Shown piece after piece: positions 1-8,681 of a stretch of 64,000 nt of DNA (its first letter is position 1; every line of letters starts with the position of its first letter). The stretch comes from Crossiella sp. SN42. GTDB taxonomy: Bacteria > Actinomycetota > Actinomycetes > Mycobacteriales > Pseudonocardiaceae. The position numbers were made by a program, and so were the translations under genes. The stretch covers positions 434,001 through 498,000 of the forward strand of contig NZ_JAMHIV010000001.1 of assembly GCF_023897065.1 (NCBI RefSeq). Reading direction: 5' to 3'. The notes under the pieces are model-generated. The model worked only from the letters and a program-made list of their open reading frames with translations, was not told the DNA's origin and did not search any database.

Positions 1-716
1 TGGGACAGGACCTGGGCCTGGTGGCCGAAGAACAGGTTGAGGCTGGCGGCGTTCCAGGCCGGGTAGACGGAGATGACGCCGTCGAAGTCGGCGGGCCAGC
101 GCTGGGCGACGGCCAGGGCTTCCCGGCCGCCGGTGGAGCCGCCCGCGAAGTAGCTGTGCACGGGCCTGGCTCCGCGGTAGTGGCGGGTGATGATGTGCAG
201 GGCGGCGTCGCGGGTCTTCTTCAGTGCCTCGCCCGCGAAGTTGCGCACGGCCTCGTCGTTGACACCGAAGGAGCCGTCCAGGGACCGGGCGGGCCGGAAG
301 TCCGGGGCCGCTTGGTGTCCGGAGTCGCTGGCGAAGGTGGCGTAGCCCTGGGCGAGCGGGCCGGGCTTGTCGGCGGGGCCGAAGGGCACGGTGCCGGCGA
401 TGTCGGGGATGGTGCCGTTGTAGCCGCCACCGCCGAACATCATCGCCTTGCGGTTCCAGCGGGCCGGCAGGCCGACCTGGAAGCGGATCTCCGGCGCGGC
501 GGGGTCGACCGGGCGGATCGCGGCCGTCACCCGGCAGTGCCCGGCCGCCTGGTCGGCTGCCGTGACCACGCCGCCTGAGCTGGGCAGGCCGATAACGGCG
601 GCCGGGATCCGCAAGCCGGTCAGGCCGATGCAGGGCGCGGTGGCCGATCGGCCGGTCGCCGGGGGCGCGGCGGTGGTCAGCAGGAGCGTGAGCAGGCCAA
701 TGGTGAGTGTTCTCAT
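1..716 (-). CDS. Tannase/feruloyl esterase family protein, C-terminus outside window
   Basis: Read on the minus strand this gives at least 238 residues and runs off the left edge, so only the N-terminal part is present. It starts MRTLTIGLL with a Sec-type signal peptide, so the product is secreted. The segment GGSTGGREAL (around residues 191-200) matches the Ser-nucleophile loop of the tannase/feruloyl esterase alpha/beta-hydrolase family (usually GCSTGGR), and SDSGH (about 131-135) matches the conserved D-x-GH element. The start at 716 is supported by a GGGAGG ribosome site five bases upstream. The family hydrolyses ester bonds of gallate or hydroxycinnamates on plant phenolics and cell walls; the exact substrate cannot be told. 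The catalytic Asp and His lie beyond the window. Confidence 0.85.
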   Translation of the reverse strand, partial: MRTLTIGLLTLLLTTAAPPATGRSATAPCIGLTGLRIPAAVIGLPSSGGVVTAADQAAGHCRVTAAIRPVDPAAPEIRFQVGLPARWNRKAMMFGGGGYNGTIPDIAGTVPFGPADKPGPLAQGYATFASDSGHQAAPDFRPARSLDGSFGVNDEAVRNFAGEALKKTRDAALHIITRHYRGARPVHSYFAGGSTGGREALAVAQRWPADFDGVISVYPAWNAASLNLFFGHQAQVLS

Positions 717-941
717 CGCCACCTCCCTCGGGGTCCTCACGGTAGGCAGCCGGATCCGCGCCGCACCATGTGGTCGCGGCACCGAATCGCGGTCGCCGAG
801 GTGTGGCCGGGCGCCATCTGGGCGGACCCGCGGCCGCACACGATCGACAACTGGCATCCGCTGCCAGGTTTTCCCTAGCTCTCCTCGCCTTTTACTGTCC
901 TAAACCGGACAACCTGACTGATTGATCAGCAAGGGGATGCG

Positions 942-2282
942 ATGACCCGACCGATCCTGTTCTGCTGCACCCAGTCGACCGGGCTGATCAACTCTAGCCT
1001 CGCGGTGGCGGGTGAGCTGGCCAGGCGGGGCGTGCCCGACCTGTGGTTCGCCTCGGATGAGAACCGCAGGGTCGAGGTCGAGAAGCTGGCCGCGCGTTCG
1101 TCTGTCCAGTTCGTCTCACTCGGTGCGGTCAACCCCGCCTTCGCCGCGACCATGTGGGACGACCGGACCTACCGGGCGGTCACCGGCCGGTCCCGGTTCG
1201 CCGCCTACCGGGCCCGGATCGCGCAGTCGATGGACCCGGAGTACTTCCGCGACCGCTACCGCCGCCTCGACGAAGCGGTGGCCGACATCCAGCCCGCGCT
1301 GATGGTGATCAACAGCCTGTGCCACCACGCCCTGCTGGTGGCGATGACCCGCAAGATCCCGTTTGTGCTCACCGCGCCGTTCCTGCCCAGCGACATCTGC
1401 CAGGGCAGCCTGCCGCCGGGTTTCCCGGTGCCGCAGTCCGGGCTGCCGAGGGTGATGACCAGGGCGCAGAAGCTGGCGCACTGGTGGTTCCGCTGGCGAA
1501 TGCGGACCCTGTTCCTGCGGCCCTCACTGCTGGGCCAAGCGGTCAAGTACGACAAGGTGATGCGGGAGTTCGGCGTGGACCGGTCCTGCTACCAGCCGCA
1601 GACCGCGGTGGACGCCGCCGAGCTGATCCTGTGCTTCTCCTTGCTGGAGCTGGACTATCCGTTCCCGGTGCCGGACAAGCTCAAGCCGCTGGGCACCCTG
1701 GTGCCGCCGCTGCCGGAGACCGACGGGACCGATCCGGTGATGCGCTGGCTGGACGAGCACGACTCGGTGGTCTACGTCGCCTTCGGCACCATCACCCGGC
1801 TGACCGAGGCCGAGGTCGGCGCGATGGTCGAGGTGGCGCGCAGACTCGACGGCAAGCGCCAGGTGCTGTGGAAGCTGCCCGCCGACCAGCAGCGTTTCCT
1901 GCCGGCGAACCTGCCCGGCAACCTGCGGATCGAGGACTGGCTGCCCTCGCAGTACGACGTGCTGGCCCATCCCAGCGTCCGGGTGTTCTTCAACCACGCG
2001 GGCAGCAACAGCTTCCACGAGGGCCTGTACTTCGGCAAACCGCTGCTGACCCGGCCGCTGTGGCTGGACTGCTACGACCACGCGGTCCGCGCGGTGGACA
2101 GCGGCGCCGGTCTCACGGTGGACCGGCCGGAGACCCTCGATGCGGACGACGTGCACCGGAAACTGTTGCGACTGCTGGAAGAACGGTCCTTCCGGGAGCG
2201 CGCGGAGCTGTTCGCGGAGTTGCAGCGCCGGACCGGCGGGGTGCGCACGGCCGCGGACCTGGTCCTGGAACTGGTGCGCTAG
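942..2282 (+). CDS. GT1-family glycosyltransferase
   Basis: This 446-residue protein is a UGT/macrolide-type glycosyltransferase (GT-B fold) that would transfer a sugar from an NDP-sugar to a small acceptor. The N-terminal half begins with an ILFCCTQSTGLINSSLA segment typical of the acceptor domain. The C-terminal half carries the donor loop: VVYVAFGTITRL, then WLPSQYDVL, then a FFNHAGSNSFHEGL motif equivalent to the HxGxxS/T-E signature, followed by PLWLDCYDHA. The start is supported by AAGGGG five bases upstream. It lies next to the SARP gene and cyclase cluster and is convergent with the SARP gene. It may glycosylate the cluster's product, but it could equally be a separate xenobiotic- or lipid-acting enzyme. 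Confidence 0.87.
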   Translation: MTRPILFCCTQSTGLINSSLAVAGELARRGVPDLWFASDENRRVEVEKLAARSSVQFVSLGAVNPAFAATMWDDRTYRAVTGRSRFAAYRARIAQSMDPEYFRDRYRRLDEAVADIQPALMVINSLCHHALLVAMTRKIPFVLTAPFLPSDICQGSLPPGFPVPQSGLPRVMTRAQKLAHWWFRWRMRTLFLRPSLLGQAVKYDKVMREFGVDRSCYQPQTAVDAAELILCFSLLELDYPFPVPDKLKPLGTLVPPLPETDGTDPVMRWLDEHDSVVYVAFGTITRLTEAEVGAMVEVARRLDGKRQVLWKLPADQQRFLPANLPGNLRIEDWLPSQYDVLAHPSVRVFFNHAGSNSFHEGLYFGKPLLTRPLWLDCYDHAVRAVDSGAGLTVDRPETLDADDVHRKLLRLLEERSFRERAELFAELQRRTGGVRTAADLVLELVR

Positions 2283-2314
2283 CCCGGACCGCGGCCGGTT
2301 GGCCACGGTCCGGG
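2283..2314. terminator. Hairpin between convergent glycosyltransferase and SARP genes
   Basis: Arms CCCGGACCG (2283-2291) and CGGTCCGGG (2306-2314) are perfect inverted repeats in the gap between two converging genes. They probably act as a bidirectional terminator; there is no T-tract, which is common in high-GC actinomycetes. Confidence 0.6.
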
Positions 2315-2327
2315 ATCGCTTGCGGCA

Positions 2328-4253
2328 TCAGGGGTCTTCGGCCTGAGCCCGTTCGGTGGCGTACAGGCGGATCAGGTCGTCCAGGGTGTAGAAGCCCGCG
2401 GAGGCGCGGATGAGGTGCTGGGCGGCCAGGCGGTCGAGCATGTGGTCGGCGTCGTGGGAGGTGCCGTCGATCAGGGCGGCCACCGTCTCGCCGGAGAAGC
2501 CGCCGCGGATGACGCTGAGGCGGCGGAACAGGCGTTGGGTGGCCAGGTCGAGACTGGCGTAGGACAGGTCGATGGCGGCGCGCACGGAGAGCTGGTCGTC
2601 GCTGTCAACCTCCAGTGCGGCCAGCCGGTTTCCGTTGTGCAGGGCCACCACGTAGTCGGCGATCCGCTGGTGCGGGTGGTTGACCAGGTTGGCCGCGGCC
2701 GCGCTGAGTGCCAGTGGCAGGTGCGCGCACAGCCTGGTCAGCTCGGCGGCGGCCGCGGGTTCGGCGTGCACCCGCTCCGGGCCGAGCATCCGGGCCAGCG
2801 CGCGTAGCGAGTCCACCGGGCTGAGCACGTCCAGGTCGAGCAGGTGCGCGCCGTCGCTGGCGGCCAGGCTGCCCAGCCGGTGCCTGCTGGTGATCACCAC
2901 GAAGCAGCCCGGACTGCCCGGCAGCAGCGGGCGGATCTGCGCGGCGTGCACCGCGTTGTCCAGTAGCACCAGCACTTTCCGGTTGGCCAGCACGGTCCGG
3001 TACATCGCGGCGGCCTCGTCCAGCTCCACCGGGACCTCGTCGGCGGGCACGCCGAGCGCGCGCAGGAACCTGGCCAGCACCCGGTTCGGCTGCACCGCGC
3101 CGTGCAAGTTCACGAAGAGCTGACCGTCGGGGAACCTGCTGCTGACCCGGTGCGCCCAGTGCACGGCCAGGGTCGTCTTGCCCACCCCCGCCGCGCCCAC
3201 CACGGCGGTGGTCATCACCGTGCCCGCTTCCTCGGCGCCGGCCAGAATCGCGTCCAGCTGGGCCAGGTAGCGGTCCCGCCCGGCCAGGCCGGGGGTGTCG
3301 CCGGGCAGCTGGGTGGGGACCTGGGCGCTGGTCTCCCGTGGCGCGCTGCGCGGCACGACCACCGCGGCCATCGGCAGTTCGCCGCGCAGCACCCGCAGGT
3401 GCGCCTCCTGGATCTCCGCGCCAGGGGTCACACCGAGGTCCTCGGCCAGGCGGCGGCGCAGCTCGGTGAACAGCCGCAGCGCCTCGGCCTGCTGTCCGCA
3501 GCCGGCCAGCGCCAGCATCAACCTGGCGTGCAGGCCCTCGTGCAGCGACTCCTCGTGCGCCAGTGGGCGCAGCCGCTCCAGCGCGGGTTCCGGGCGCCCC
3601 AGCGCGATGGACAGGTCGGCGTAGGTGAGCACCGCGTTGAGCCTGCGCTGGGACAGCGCGATCGCGGCCGGGTGCTGGCGCAGCCTGCCGACCAGGTCGC
3701 TGAGCACCGGGCCGCGCCAGCGGTGCAGCGCGGAGTCGAACAGCTCCAGCGCCGCGCCGGAGTCCTCGGCCGCGCGTTCGGCGTGGTGCACCAGCTCGTC
3801 GAACTCCAGCAGGTCCAGCTGCCCGGCCTCCACCGGCATCCGGTAGCCGTCGCGCACGGCGGTGATGATCTGTCCCTTGACCCGGCTCTCGCGGCCGGGT
3901 TGCAGGCCGCGGCGCAGCCGGGAGACATAGGAGTGCACCAGGCCCGCGCAGGTGCGCGGCGGGTTGACGCCCCAGAGCACGTCGATGATCTCGTCCCTGG
4001 TGACCACCCGATCAGGTTGCAGGGCCAGCAGGCCCAACAGACATCGTTGCTTCAGCGGGCCGATGTCCACCGGGCGGTGCGAGTGGTAGACGGTCAGCGG
4101 CCCGAGGATGTTCAGCCGCAGTCCTTTTCGTCCGCGCGGCGGACCACCCCCGCCCGGCCGGACCGGTTCCCGTTGCCCGAGTCCCGACGCGGCTCGGCGC
4201 TGCCGCGGCAACTCACCGGCAGCACTCGTTAACGAACCATGCTCTAAAGTCAC
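2328..4253 (-). CDS. SARP (AfsR/DnrI-type) regulator with NB-ARC domain
   Basis: This 641-residue pathway-specific activator has an OmpR-type winged-helix DNA-binding domain (about 47-130, from RLNILGPLTV), a bacterial transcriptional activation domain (about 140-290), and an NB-ARC ATPase domain with P-loop VGAAGVGKTTL (Lys359) and Walker B KVLVLLDN. It ends after the winged-helix region of the STAND domain and lacks the TPR tail of full AfsR. It is divergent from the terpene cyclase gene across 369 bp, so it is the likely activator of this cluster. The called GTG start adds about 45 residues before the DNA-binding domain and places two TTA codons at positions 3 and 8. No in-frame ATG or GTG exists between that start and the domain, though a TTG near residue 15 is possible. 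Confidence 0.88.
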   Translation of the reverse strand: MTLEHGSLTSAAGELPRQRRAASGLGQREPVRPGGGGPPRGRKGLRLNILGPLTVYHSHRPVDIGPLKQRCLLGLLALQPDRVVTRDEIIDVLWGVNPPRTCAGLVHSYVSRLRRGLQPGRESRVKGQIITAVRDGYRMPVEAGQLDLLEFDELVHHAERAAEDSGAALELFDSALHRWRGPVLSDLVGRLRQHPAAIALSQRRLNAVLTYADLSIALGRPEPALERLRPLAHEESLHEGLHARLMLALAGCGQQAEALRLFTELRRRLAEDLGVTPGAEIQEAHLRVLRGELPMAAVVVPRSAPRETSAQVPTQLPGDTPGLAGRDRYLAQLDAILAGAEEAGTVMTTAVVGAAGVGKTTLAVHWAHRVSSRFPDGQLFVNLHGAVQPNRVLARFLRALGVPADEVPVELDEAAAMYRTVLANRKVLVLLDNAVHAAQIRPLLPGSPGCFVVITSRHRLGSLAASDGAHLLDLDVLSPVDSLRALARMLGPERVHAEPAAAAELTRLCAHLPLALSAAAANLVNHPHQRIADYVVALHNGNRLAALEVDSDDQLSVRAAIDLSYASLDLATQRLFRRLSVIRGGFSGETVAALIDGTSHDADHMLDRLAAQHLIRASAGFYTLDDLIRLYATERAQAEDP

Positions 4254-4381
4254 GCCCCAGCCCCCAGACCTGGCGTTATGCCTCCGAACACCGTATGCGC
4301 TTACCTAGGTCGCCGATACTGCCAGAACTCGGCCACATTGACCACAGAATGCCCGGATCTCATTGCGGTGATAGTGACGAA

Positions 4382-4394
4382 ATAACCGCGTTAT
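4382..4394. promoter_or_regulatory. AT-rich palindrome in SARP/cyclase intergenic region
   Basis: ATAAC-CGC-GTTAT is a perfect inverted repeat in the 369-bp divergent region 4254-4622. This region is noticeably richer in A+T than its surroundings and must hold both promoters. It may be a protein-binding site; the function is unproven. Confidence 0.35.
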
Positions 4395-4440
4395 CTTGAT
4401 CTTACTCGGTACAGGCTTCCGCACTGCCGACCTTTGTGCC

Positions 4441-4470
4441 GGTGCAGCCGGATGCAGCCCGATGCAGGAC
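4441..4470. promoter_or_regulatory. Three tandem 10-bp TGCAGSC repeats upstream of cyclase
   Basis: GGTGCAGCCG, GATGCAGCCC and GATGCAGGAC follow each other in exact 10-bp register, one helical turn each. The first decamer occurs again at 17175-17184 in the other divergent promoter region of this cluster, and in inverted orientation at 17130-17139. This looks like a cluster-specific regulator site. Confidence 0.45.
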
Positions 4471-4524
4471 GTCCGACATCCGCGCAGCTCAGCAGGGCTG
4501 TCGCAAGCCCGTCAACGGCGGGGC

Positions 4525-4545
4525 TCGACTCCAGTTCGAGTCCAG
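4525..4545. promoter_or_regulatory. Candidate SARP-binding direct repeat
   Basis: TCGACTCCAG (4525-4534) and TCGAGTCCAG (4536-4545) are direct repeats spaced 11 bp apart, centre to centre, 78 bp upstream of the cyclase start. SARP proteins classically bind TCGAG-like heptamer direct repeats at 11- or 22-bp spacing upstream of the -10 element, so this is a good candidate target of the divergent SARP. Confidence 0.55.
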
Positions 4546-4622
4546 CCGCACGGCCAGGAGATCTCGCTACGGTTTTGAGCGGGGCCCTTACCCGATACAC
4601 CGGCAAATAGGGGTGGCTGCGC

Positions 4623-6350
4623 ATGGTTTTTGTGAACGAACCAGTTGTGAATTCCCCTGAGCTGACCGGGCGGACCGCTGAGGTGGTGCGCAAGGCGGTG
4701 GATCACCTGTTTGCGCGGCAACGGCCGGACGGCGCGTGGACCGATCGGCTTTCCTCGTCCACGGTTTCCACCGCACTCGGCCTGCTGGCCCTGGCCACCG
4801 CGGATGAGCAGCGCTACCGGGACCGCATCGAGCTGGGCATGGACTGGCTGCGCGCGCACCAGCGCGAGGACGGCGGCTGGAGCATGGCCGACAAGTTCGC
4901 GCCGAGCAGCCCCGGCATGACCGCCTTCGCCATCGCCGCCTGCCACCGGCTGGACCGGGAGGGCTCCGCCGAGCGGATCGCCAGGGGCCACAAGTTCATC
5001 GAAGCCAACGGTTCCTTCGACGTCATCCCCGGAATGCGTGGCCCAGGGCCGAAAACCTGGCCTGCCGCGGCGCCGGTGGCCTGGTCGCTGGTGGGGCTGC
5101 GCGATATCAAGGACCAGCCCACGCTGCCGATTGAGATCATGTTGCTGCCGCCCAAGCTGCGCAACAAGGTCTCCATCGGCATGCCCGCGGTGCTCGCCCT
5201 GGGACTGATGCAGGCCAAGGTGATCCCGGCCAGCGCGCCCCGGCGTTTCCTGCGCTGGCTGGCCCGGCCGAGGGCGCTGGCCTGGCTGCGTTCGGTGCTG
5301 GGGCCCAACGGGGGCGTGGAAGAGTGCCCGATGATCTCCGCGCTGATGTACCTCGGACTGCACGCCGCCGAGCTCGGCCCGGACATCCAGCAGGCCTCGC
5401 TGGACTACCTGCTGGACACCCAGCGGCCGGACGGGTCCTGGGCGATCGACCGCGACCTGGAGATCGCGGTGACCTGCTACGCGGTGCACGCGCTGGCCGA
5501 GCACATCGACGTGGCCACCGACTCCCGGCTGCGGCGCACCCGCGACTGGCTGCTCTCCACCCAGTGGACCGAACCGTTCAAGCCGTTGAACATCCCGGCC
5601 GGCGCCTGGTCCTGGAACGTGCCGTCCGGTTGGCCGGAGTCCGAGGACACCGCGGTCGCGCTGTCCACGCTCGGGCTGCTCGGCCTGTCCAGGGAGCACC
5701 CCAAGGTGGCCGACGGGCTGCGCTGGCTGCGGGTGCGGCAGAACCGCAACGGCTCCTGGTCGGAGTGGGTGCGCAACTCCTTCATCCTCAACGACCGGCC
5801 GTGCACCGGGGTCACCGCGCACGTGGTGATGGCCCTGCACCAGCACGGTGAGCCGCGCGGCACCAGGGCGGCCATCGACCGCGCGCTGCGCTGGTACCAC
5901 GGCGACCAGCTGCCGGACGGATCGCTGCCCTCGCTGTGGTTCCGGGACGGCACGCACGGCACCGCCAAGGTGCTGGAGACCTACGCCGAGCTGGGCACGC
6001 CGAACCACCCGGTGGCGGTGCGGGCCCGGAAGTGGTTGTGGGACAACCAGGCTCCCTCGGGCGCGTGGCCGGTCAGCGTGCAGACCAGCCAGCCAGGCGA
6101 GACCGTGGAGGAGACGGCCTGGGCGGTGTACTCGCTGCTGCGGGCGGGCACCTCGCCGTGGGACCCGCGGCTGGTGCGCGCGGTGGACTGGCTGGTGGCC
6201 CGGCAGAACGAGGCGGGCAGCTGGCCGGAGGCGCCGGTGGGCCTGTACTTCGAGGACCTCTGCTACAGCGACGACCTGATCGCGCACACCTACACGCTGC
6301 GGGCGCTGGCGTGCTGGCTGCGCCTGGCCGGCCAGTCCCAGCGCCCGTGA
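4623..6350 (+). CDS. Squalene-hopene-cyclase-like class II terpene cyclase with ESED motif
   Basis: This 575-residue protein is built from prenyltransferase/squalene-oxidase (QW-type) repeats such as RPDGAWTD, REDGGWS, RPDGSWAID and RNGSWSEW, the alpha-barrel architecture of squalene-hopene and class II diterpene cyclases. At the position of the proton-donating DxDDTA motif it reads E339-S-E-D342-TAV, followed by the expected downstream VTAHVVMAL block. The length is a little under squalene-hopene cyclase (about 630), and no signal peptide is present. It would cyclise a linear prenyl chain, or its epoxide, by protonation, probably at the membrane. Neighbouring prenyl diphosphate synthase, UbiA protein and FAD monooxygenase fit a meroterpenoid or higher-terpenoid pathway. 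The P450 gene begins inside its stop codon. The altered acid motif makes the substrate uncertain. Confidence 0.85.
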   Translation: MVFVNEPVVNSPELTGRTAEVVRKAVDHLFARQRPDGAWTDRLSSSTVSTALGLLALATADEQRYRDRIELGMDWLRAHQREDGGWSMADKFAPSSPGMTAFAIAACHRLDREGSAERIARGHKFIEANGSFDVIPGMRGPGPKTWPAAAPVAWSLVGLRDIKDQPTLPIEIMLLPPKLRNKVSIGMPAVLALGLMQAKVIPASAPRRFLRWLARPRALAWLRSVLGPNGGVEECPMISALMYLGLHAAELGPDIQQASLDYLLDTQRPDGSWAIDRDLEIAVTCYAVHALAEHIDVATDSRLRRTRDWLLSTQWTEPFKPLNIPAGAWSWNVPSGWPESEDTAVALSTLGLLGLSREHPKVADGLRWLRVRQNRNGSWSEWVRNSFILNDRPCTGVTAHVVMALHQHGEPRGTRAAIDRALRWYHGDQLPDGSLPSLWFRDGTHGTAKVLETYAELGTPNHPVAVRARKWLWDNQAPSGAWPVSVQTSQPGETVEETAWAVYSLLRAGTSPWDPRLVRAVDWLVARQNEAGSWPEAPVGLYFEDLCYSDDLIAHTYTLRALACWLRLAGQSQRP

Positions 6351-7666
6351 ACCCGGCCACCTCGCTGCCGCCGGGTCCGCGGATGCCGGTGCTGGCCCAG
6401 ACCGTGCTCTCCGCGATCCAGCCGCTGGAGTTCGCCAAGGACTGCCGGCGCAAGTACGGGAACCTGTTCACCATCAAGGTCTTCCCGGTGGGCACCGTGG
6501 TGTGCGCGGCCGATCCGGCGGTGATCCGGCGCGCGGTCACCGCGGAGTCCTCGACGCTGCTGGCCGGGGACGCGAACCGGGTGATGGACTTCGTGGTCGG
6601 GCCGCGGTCGGTGCTGCTGCTGGACGGGCCGGAGCACGTGCGCAGCCGCCAGGTGCTGTTGCCGCCCTTCCGGGGGCCGAGTGTGCAGCGCTACCAGGAC
6701 ACCATCGCCGAGGTCACCGCCGAGGCGGTGCGCCGCTGGCCTGCCGGGACTCCGGTGCCGCTGCTGCCCAGGATGCAGCACGTGACGCTGGAGATCATGA
6801 TGCGGGTGGTCTTCGGCATCACCGACCTCCAGCGGCTGGCCGGGCTGCGCGCGCTGGTGCCGAAGCTGCTGCACATGAACCCGGCGGTGGTGCTGTTCCC
6901 GTTGCTGCGCAAGGACTGGGGCCGCTACAGCCCCGGCGGCCGGTTCGCCAGGGTGAAGGCCGCGGTGGACGAGATCCTCTACAGCGAGATCGCCCGCCGA
7001 CGCTCCGAAGTGGACAGTGAGCGCTCCGACGTGCTCTCGCTGCTGCTGCGGATGCGGCACGCCGACGGGCAGCCGGCCAGCGACGAGGACTTGCGGGACA
7101 ACCTGATCACCGTGCTCGCGGTCGGCCACGAGACCACCGCGACCACGCTGTCCTGGGCCTTCGAACGGCTGGTGCGGCACCCGGAAGCGCTGGCCCGCCT
7201 GGAAAGCGAGCTGGCCGACGGGCAGCACGAGTACCTGGACGCGGTGATCAACGAGACGCTGCGGGTGCGGCCGGTGGTGGGCGACATCGCCCGCATCCTG
7301 GCCGCACCGGCCACCATCGACGGCTACCGGCTGCCCGCCGGGATCATGCTCGCGCTCTCCCTCGGGCTGCTGCACTCCTGCCCCCGGCGCTATCCCGAAC
7401 CGGAGGAGTTCCGGCCGGAGCGCTTCCTCGGCGAGGCGCCGGGACCGGAACTGTTCCTGCCCTTCGGCGGCGGCCCGCACCGGTGTCTCGGCGCGGCCTT
7501 CGCCATGACCACCATGCGCACGGTGATCAGCACCGTGCTGGCACACACCCGGCTCCGGGCCGCGGCCCCGGAACCGGAGCGCCAACGAGCCATGGGCCCG
7601 GTGCTCACGCCCGCCCGTGGGGCGGAGGTGGTTCTCCAGCGCCGCAAGGCTTTCCGAACCAGCTGA
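6347..7666 (+). CDS. Cytochrome P450, canonical oxygen-activation motif
   Basis: The 439-residue P450 starts with GTG overlapping the cyclase stop (GTGA), so it is translationally coupled to the cyclase. It has I-helix GHE262TT, the K-helix ExxR as ETLR, and heme loop FGGGPHRC380LG. A proline-rich start (SLPPGPRMP) without a membrane anchor makes it resemble CYP110-like and other eukaryote-style soluble bacterial P450s more than the other four P450s here. The likely role is hydroxylation or further oxidation of the cyclised terpene skeleton. It needs external ferredoxin and reductase, which are not encoded in this window. Confidence 0.9.
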   Translation: MNPATSLPPGPRMPVLAQTVLSAIQPLEFAKDCRRKYGNLFTIKVFPVGTVVCAADPAVIRRAVTAESSTLLAGDANRVMDFVVGPRSVLLLDGPEHVRSRQVLLPPFRGPSVQRYQDTIAEVTAEAVRRWPAGTPVPLLPRMQHVTLEIMMRVVFGITDLQRLAGLRALVPKLLHMNPAVVLFPLLRKDWGRYSPGGRFARVKAAVDEILYSEIARRRSEVDSERSDVLSLLLRMRHADGQPASDEDLRDNLITVLAVGHETTATTLSWAFERLVRHPEALARLESELADGQHEYLDAVINETLRVRPVVGDIARILAAPATIDGYRLPAGIMLALSLGLLHSCPRRYPEPEEFRPERFLGEAPGPELFLPFGGGPHRCLGAAFAMTTMRTVISTVLAHTRLRAAAPEPERQRAMGPVLTPARGAEVVLQRRKAFRTS

Positions 7667-7676
7667 GGAGAACAAC

Positions 7677-8681
7677 ATGCAGTCCGCTGACCCCCGCCCC
7701 GAGCTCGCCCTGTCCGCGCTCACCGAACTGGCCGAGAGCAAGCTGCGCACCCGCTGGTCCCGCACCTCCAGCCTGCTGAGCACCATGTGCCACTACGCGC
7801 TGGTGCCCAGCGGCAAGCTGTTCCGGCCCATCCTGCTGCTGGAGTCCGCCTGCGCGGTGGGCGGCTCGGCGGAGATGGTGCTGCCCGCCGCGGTGGGCGC
7901 GGAGTGCGGCCACGTGGCCAGCCTGATCCACGACGACATCATCGACGGCGACGAGCTGCGCCGCGGCAGGCGTTCGGTGCACAGCCGATTTGGCGTGGGC
8001 AACGCGATCGTGGCCGGGGACGCGCTGATCTTCGACCTGTTCGCCGGGCTCGCCGAGTGCCGCTGGACCGGTGTGCCGGACAGCAGGGTGGCCGCCGCGC
8101 TGGAGGCGGTGGCCCGCTGCGGCCTGGACCTGTGCCGGGGCCAGAGCATGGAGGAGGAGCTGTGCCGGGGCCTGCGCTTCGACCTGGACGGCTACCTGAC
8201 CATGATCAGCCTGAAGACCGCGGCGTTCTTCCAGGGCGCCTGCGAGAGCGGCGCGATCCTGGCCGGTGGCACCCCGGAGCAGGTGGAGGCGCTGTCCCGG
8301 TACGCGCTGGCGCTGGGCACCGCCTTCCAGATCCAGGACGACATCCTGGGCTACACCGGCGAGGCCGACACCATGGGCAAGGAGAACACCAGTGACAGCC
8401 GCAACGGCAGGCTCACCCTGCCGGTCCTGCTGGCCTACCGCGCCGGTGGCCACCCGGAGCGCCGGTTGCTGCGCCAGGCACTCACCGGCGAGGAGAACCT
8501 CGGGCACCGCCACGAGCAGATCCTGGACGTGCTCGACCGCACCGGCGCGCTGGAGTCCGCGGCCAAGATGGCCTGGACCTACGCGGAGAACTCCGGCTCG
8601 GCGCTGGTGAAGCTGCCACCCTCGCCGAGCCGGGACCGGCTCGCCTTCTTCGCCGAACTGGCCATCGACCGGGACCGCTAG
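7677..8681 (+). CDS. Polyprenyl diphosphate synthase, probably C20 or longer
   Basis: This 334-residue all-trans isoprenyl diphosphate synthase condenses IPP with allylic diphosphates. The first aspartate-rich motif is D86-D-I-I-D90 and the second is QD221-D222-ILGY, where the last Asp is replaced by Gly. The GKENTSDSRNGRLTLPV element matches the region after the second motif. Residues -4 and -5 before the first motif are Ser and Ala, not the aromatic residues that limit chain length to C15, so GGPP, GFPP or longer is expected. The start at 7677 was chosen because GAGGAG lies six bases upstream, just after the P450 stop; the open frame continues upstream to 7617. The 3' end overlaps the convergent UbiA gene by four bases. 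Confidence 0.9.
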   Translation: MQSADPRPELALSALTELAESKLRTRWSRTSSLLSTMCHYALVPSGKLFRPILLLESACAVGGSAEMVLPAAVGAECGHVASLIHDDIIDGDELRRGRRSVHSRFGVGNAIVAGDALIFDLFAGLAECRWTGVPDSRVAAALEAVARCGLDLCRGQSMEEELCRGLRFDLDGYLTMISLKTAAFFQGACESGAILAGGTPEQVEALSRYALALGTAFQIQDDILGYTGEADTMGKENTSDSRNGRLTLPVLLAYRAGGHPERRLLRQALTGEENLGHRHEQILDVLDRTGALESAAKMAWTYAENSGSALVKLPPSPSRDRLAFFAELAIDRDR

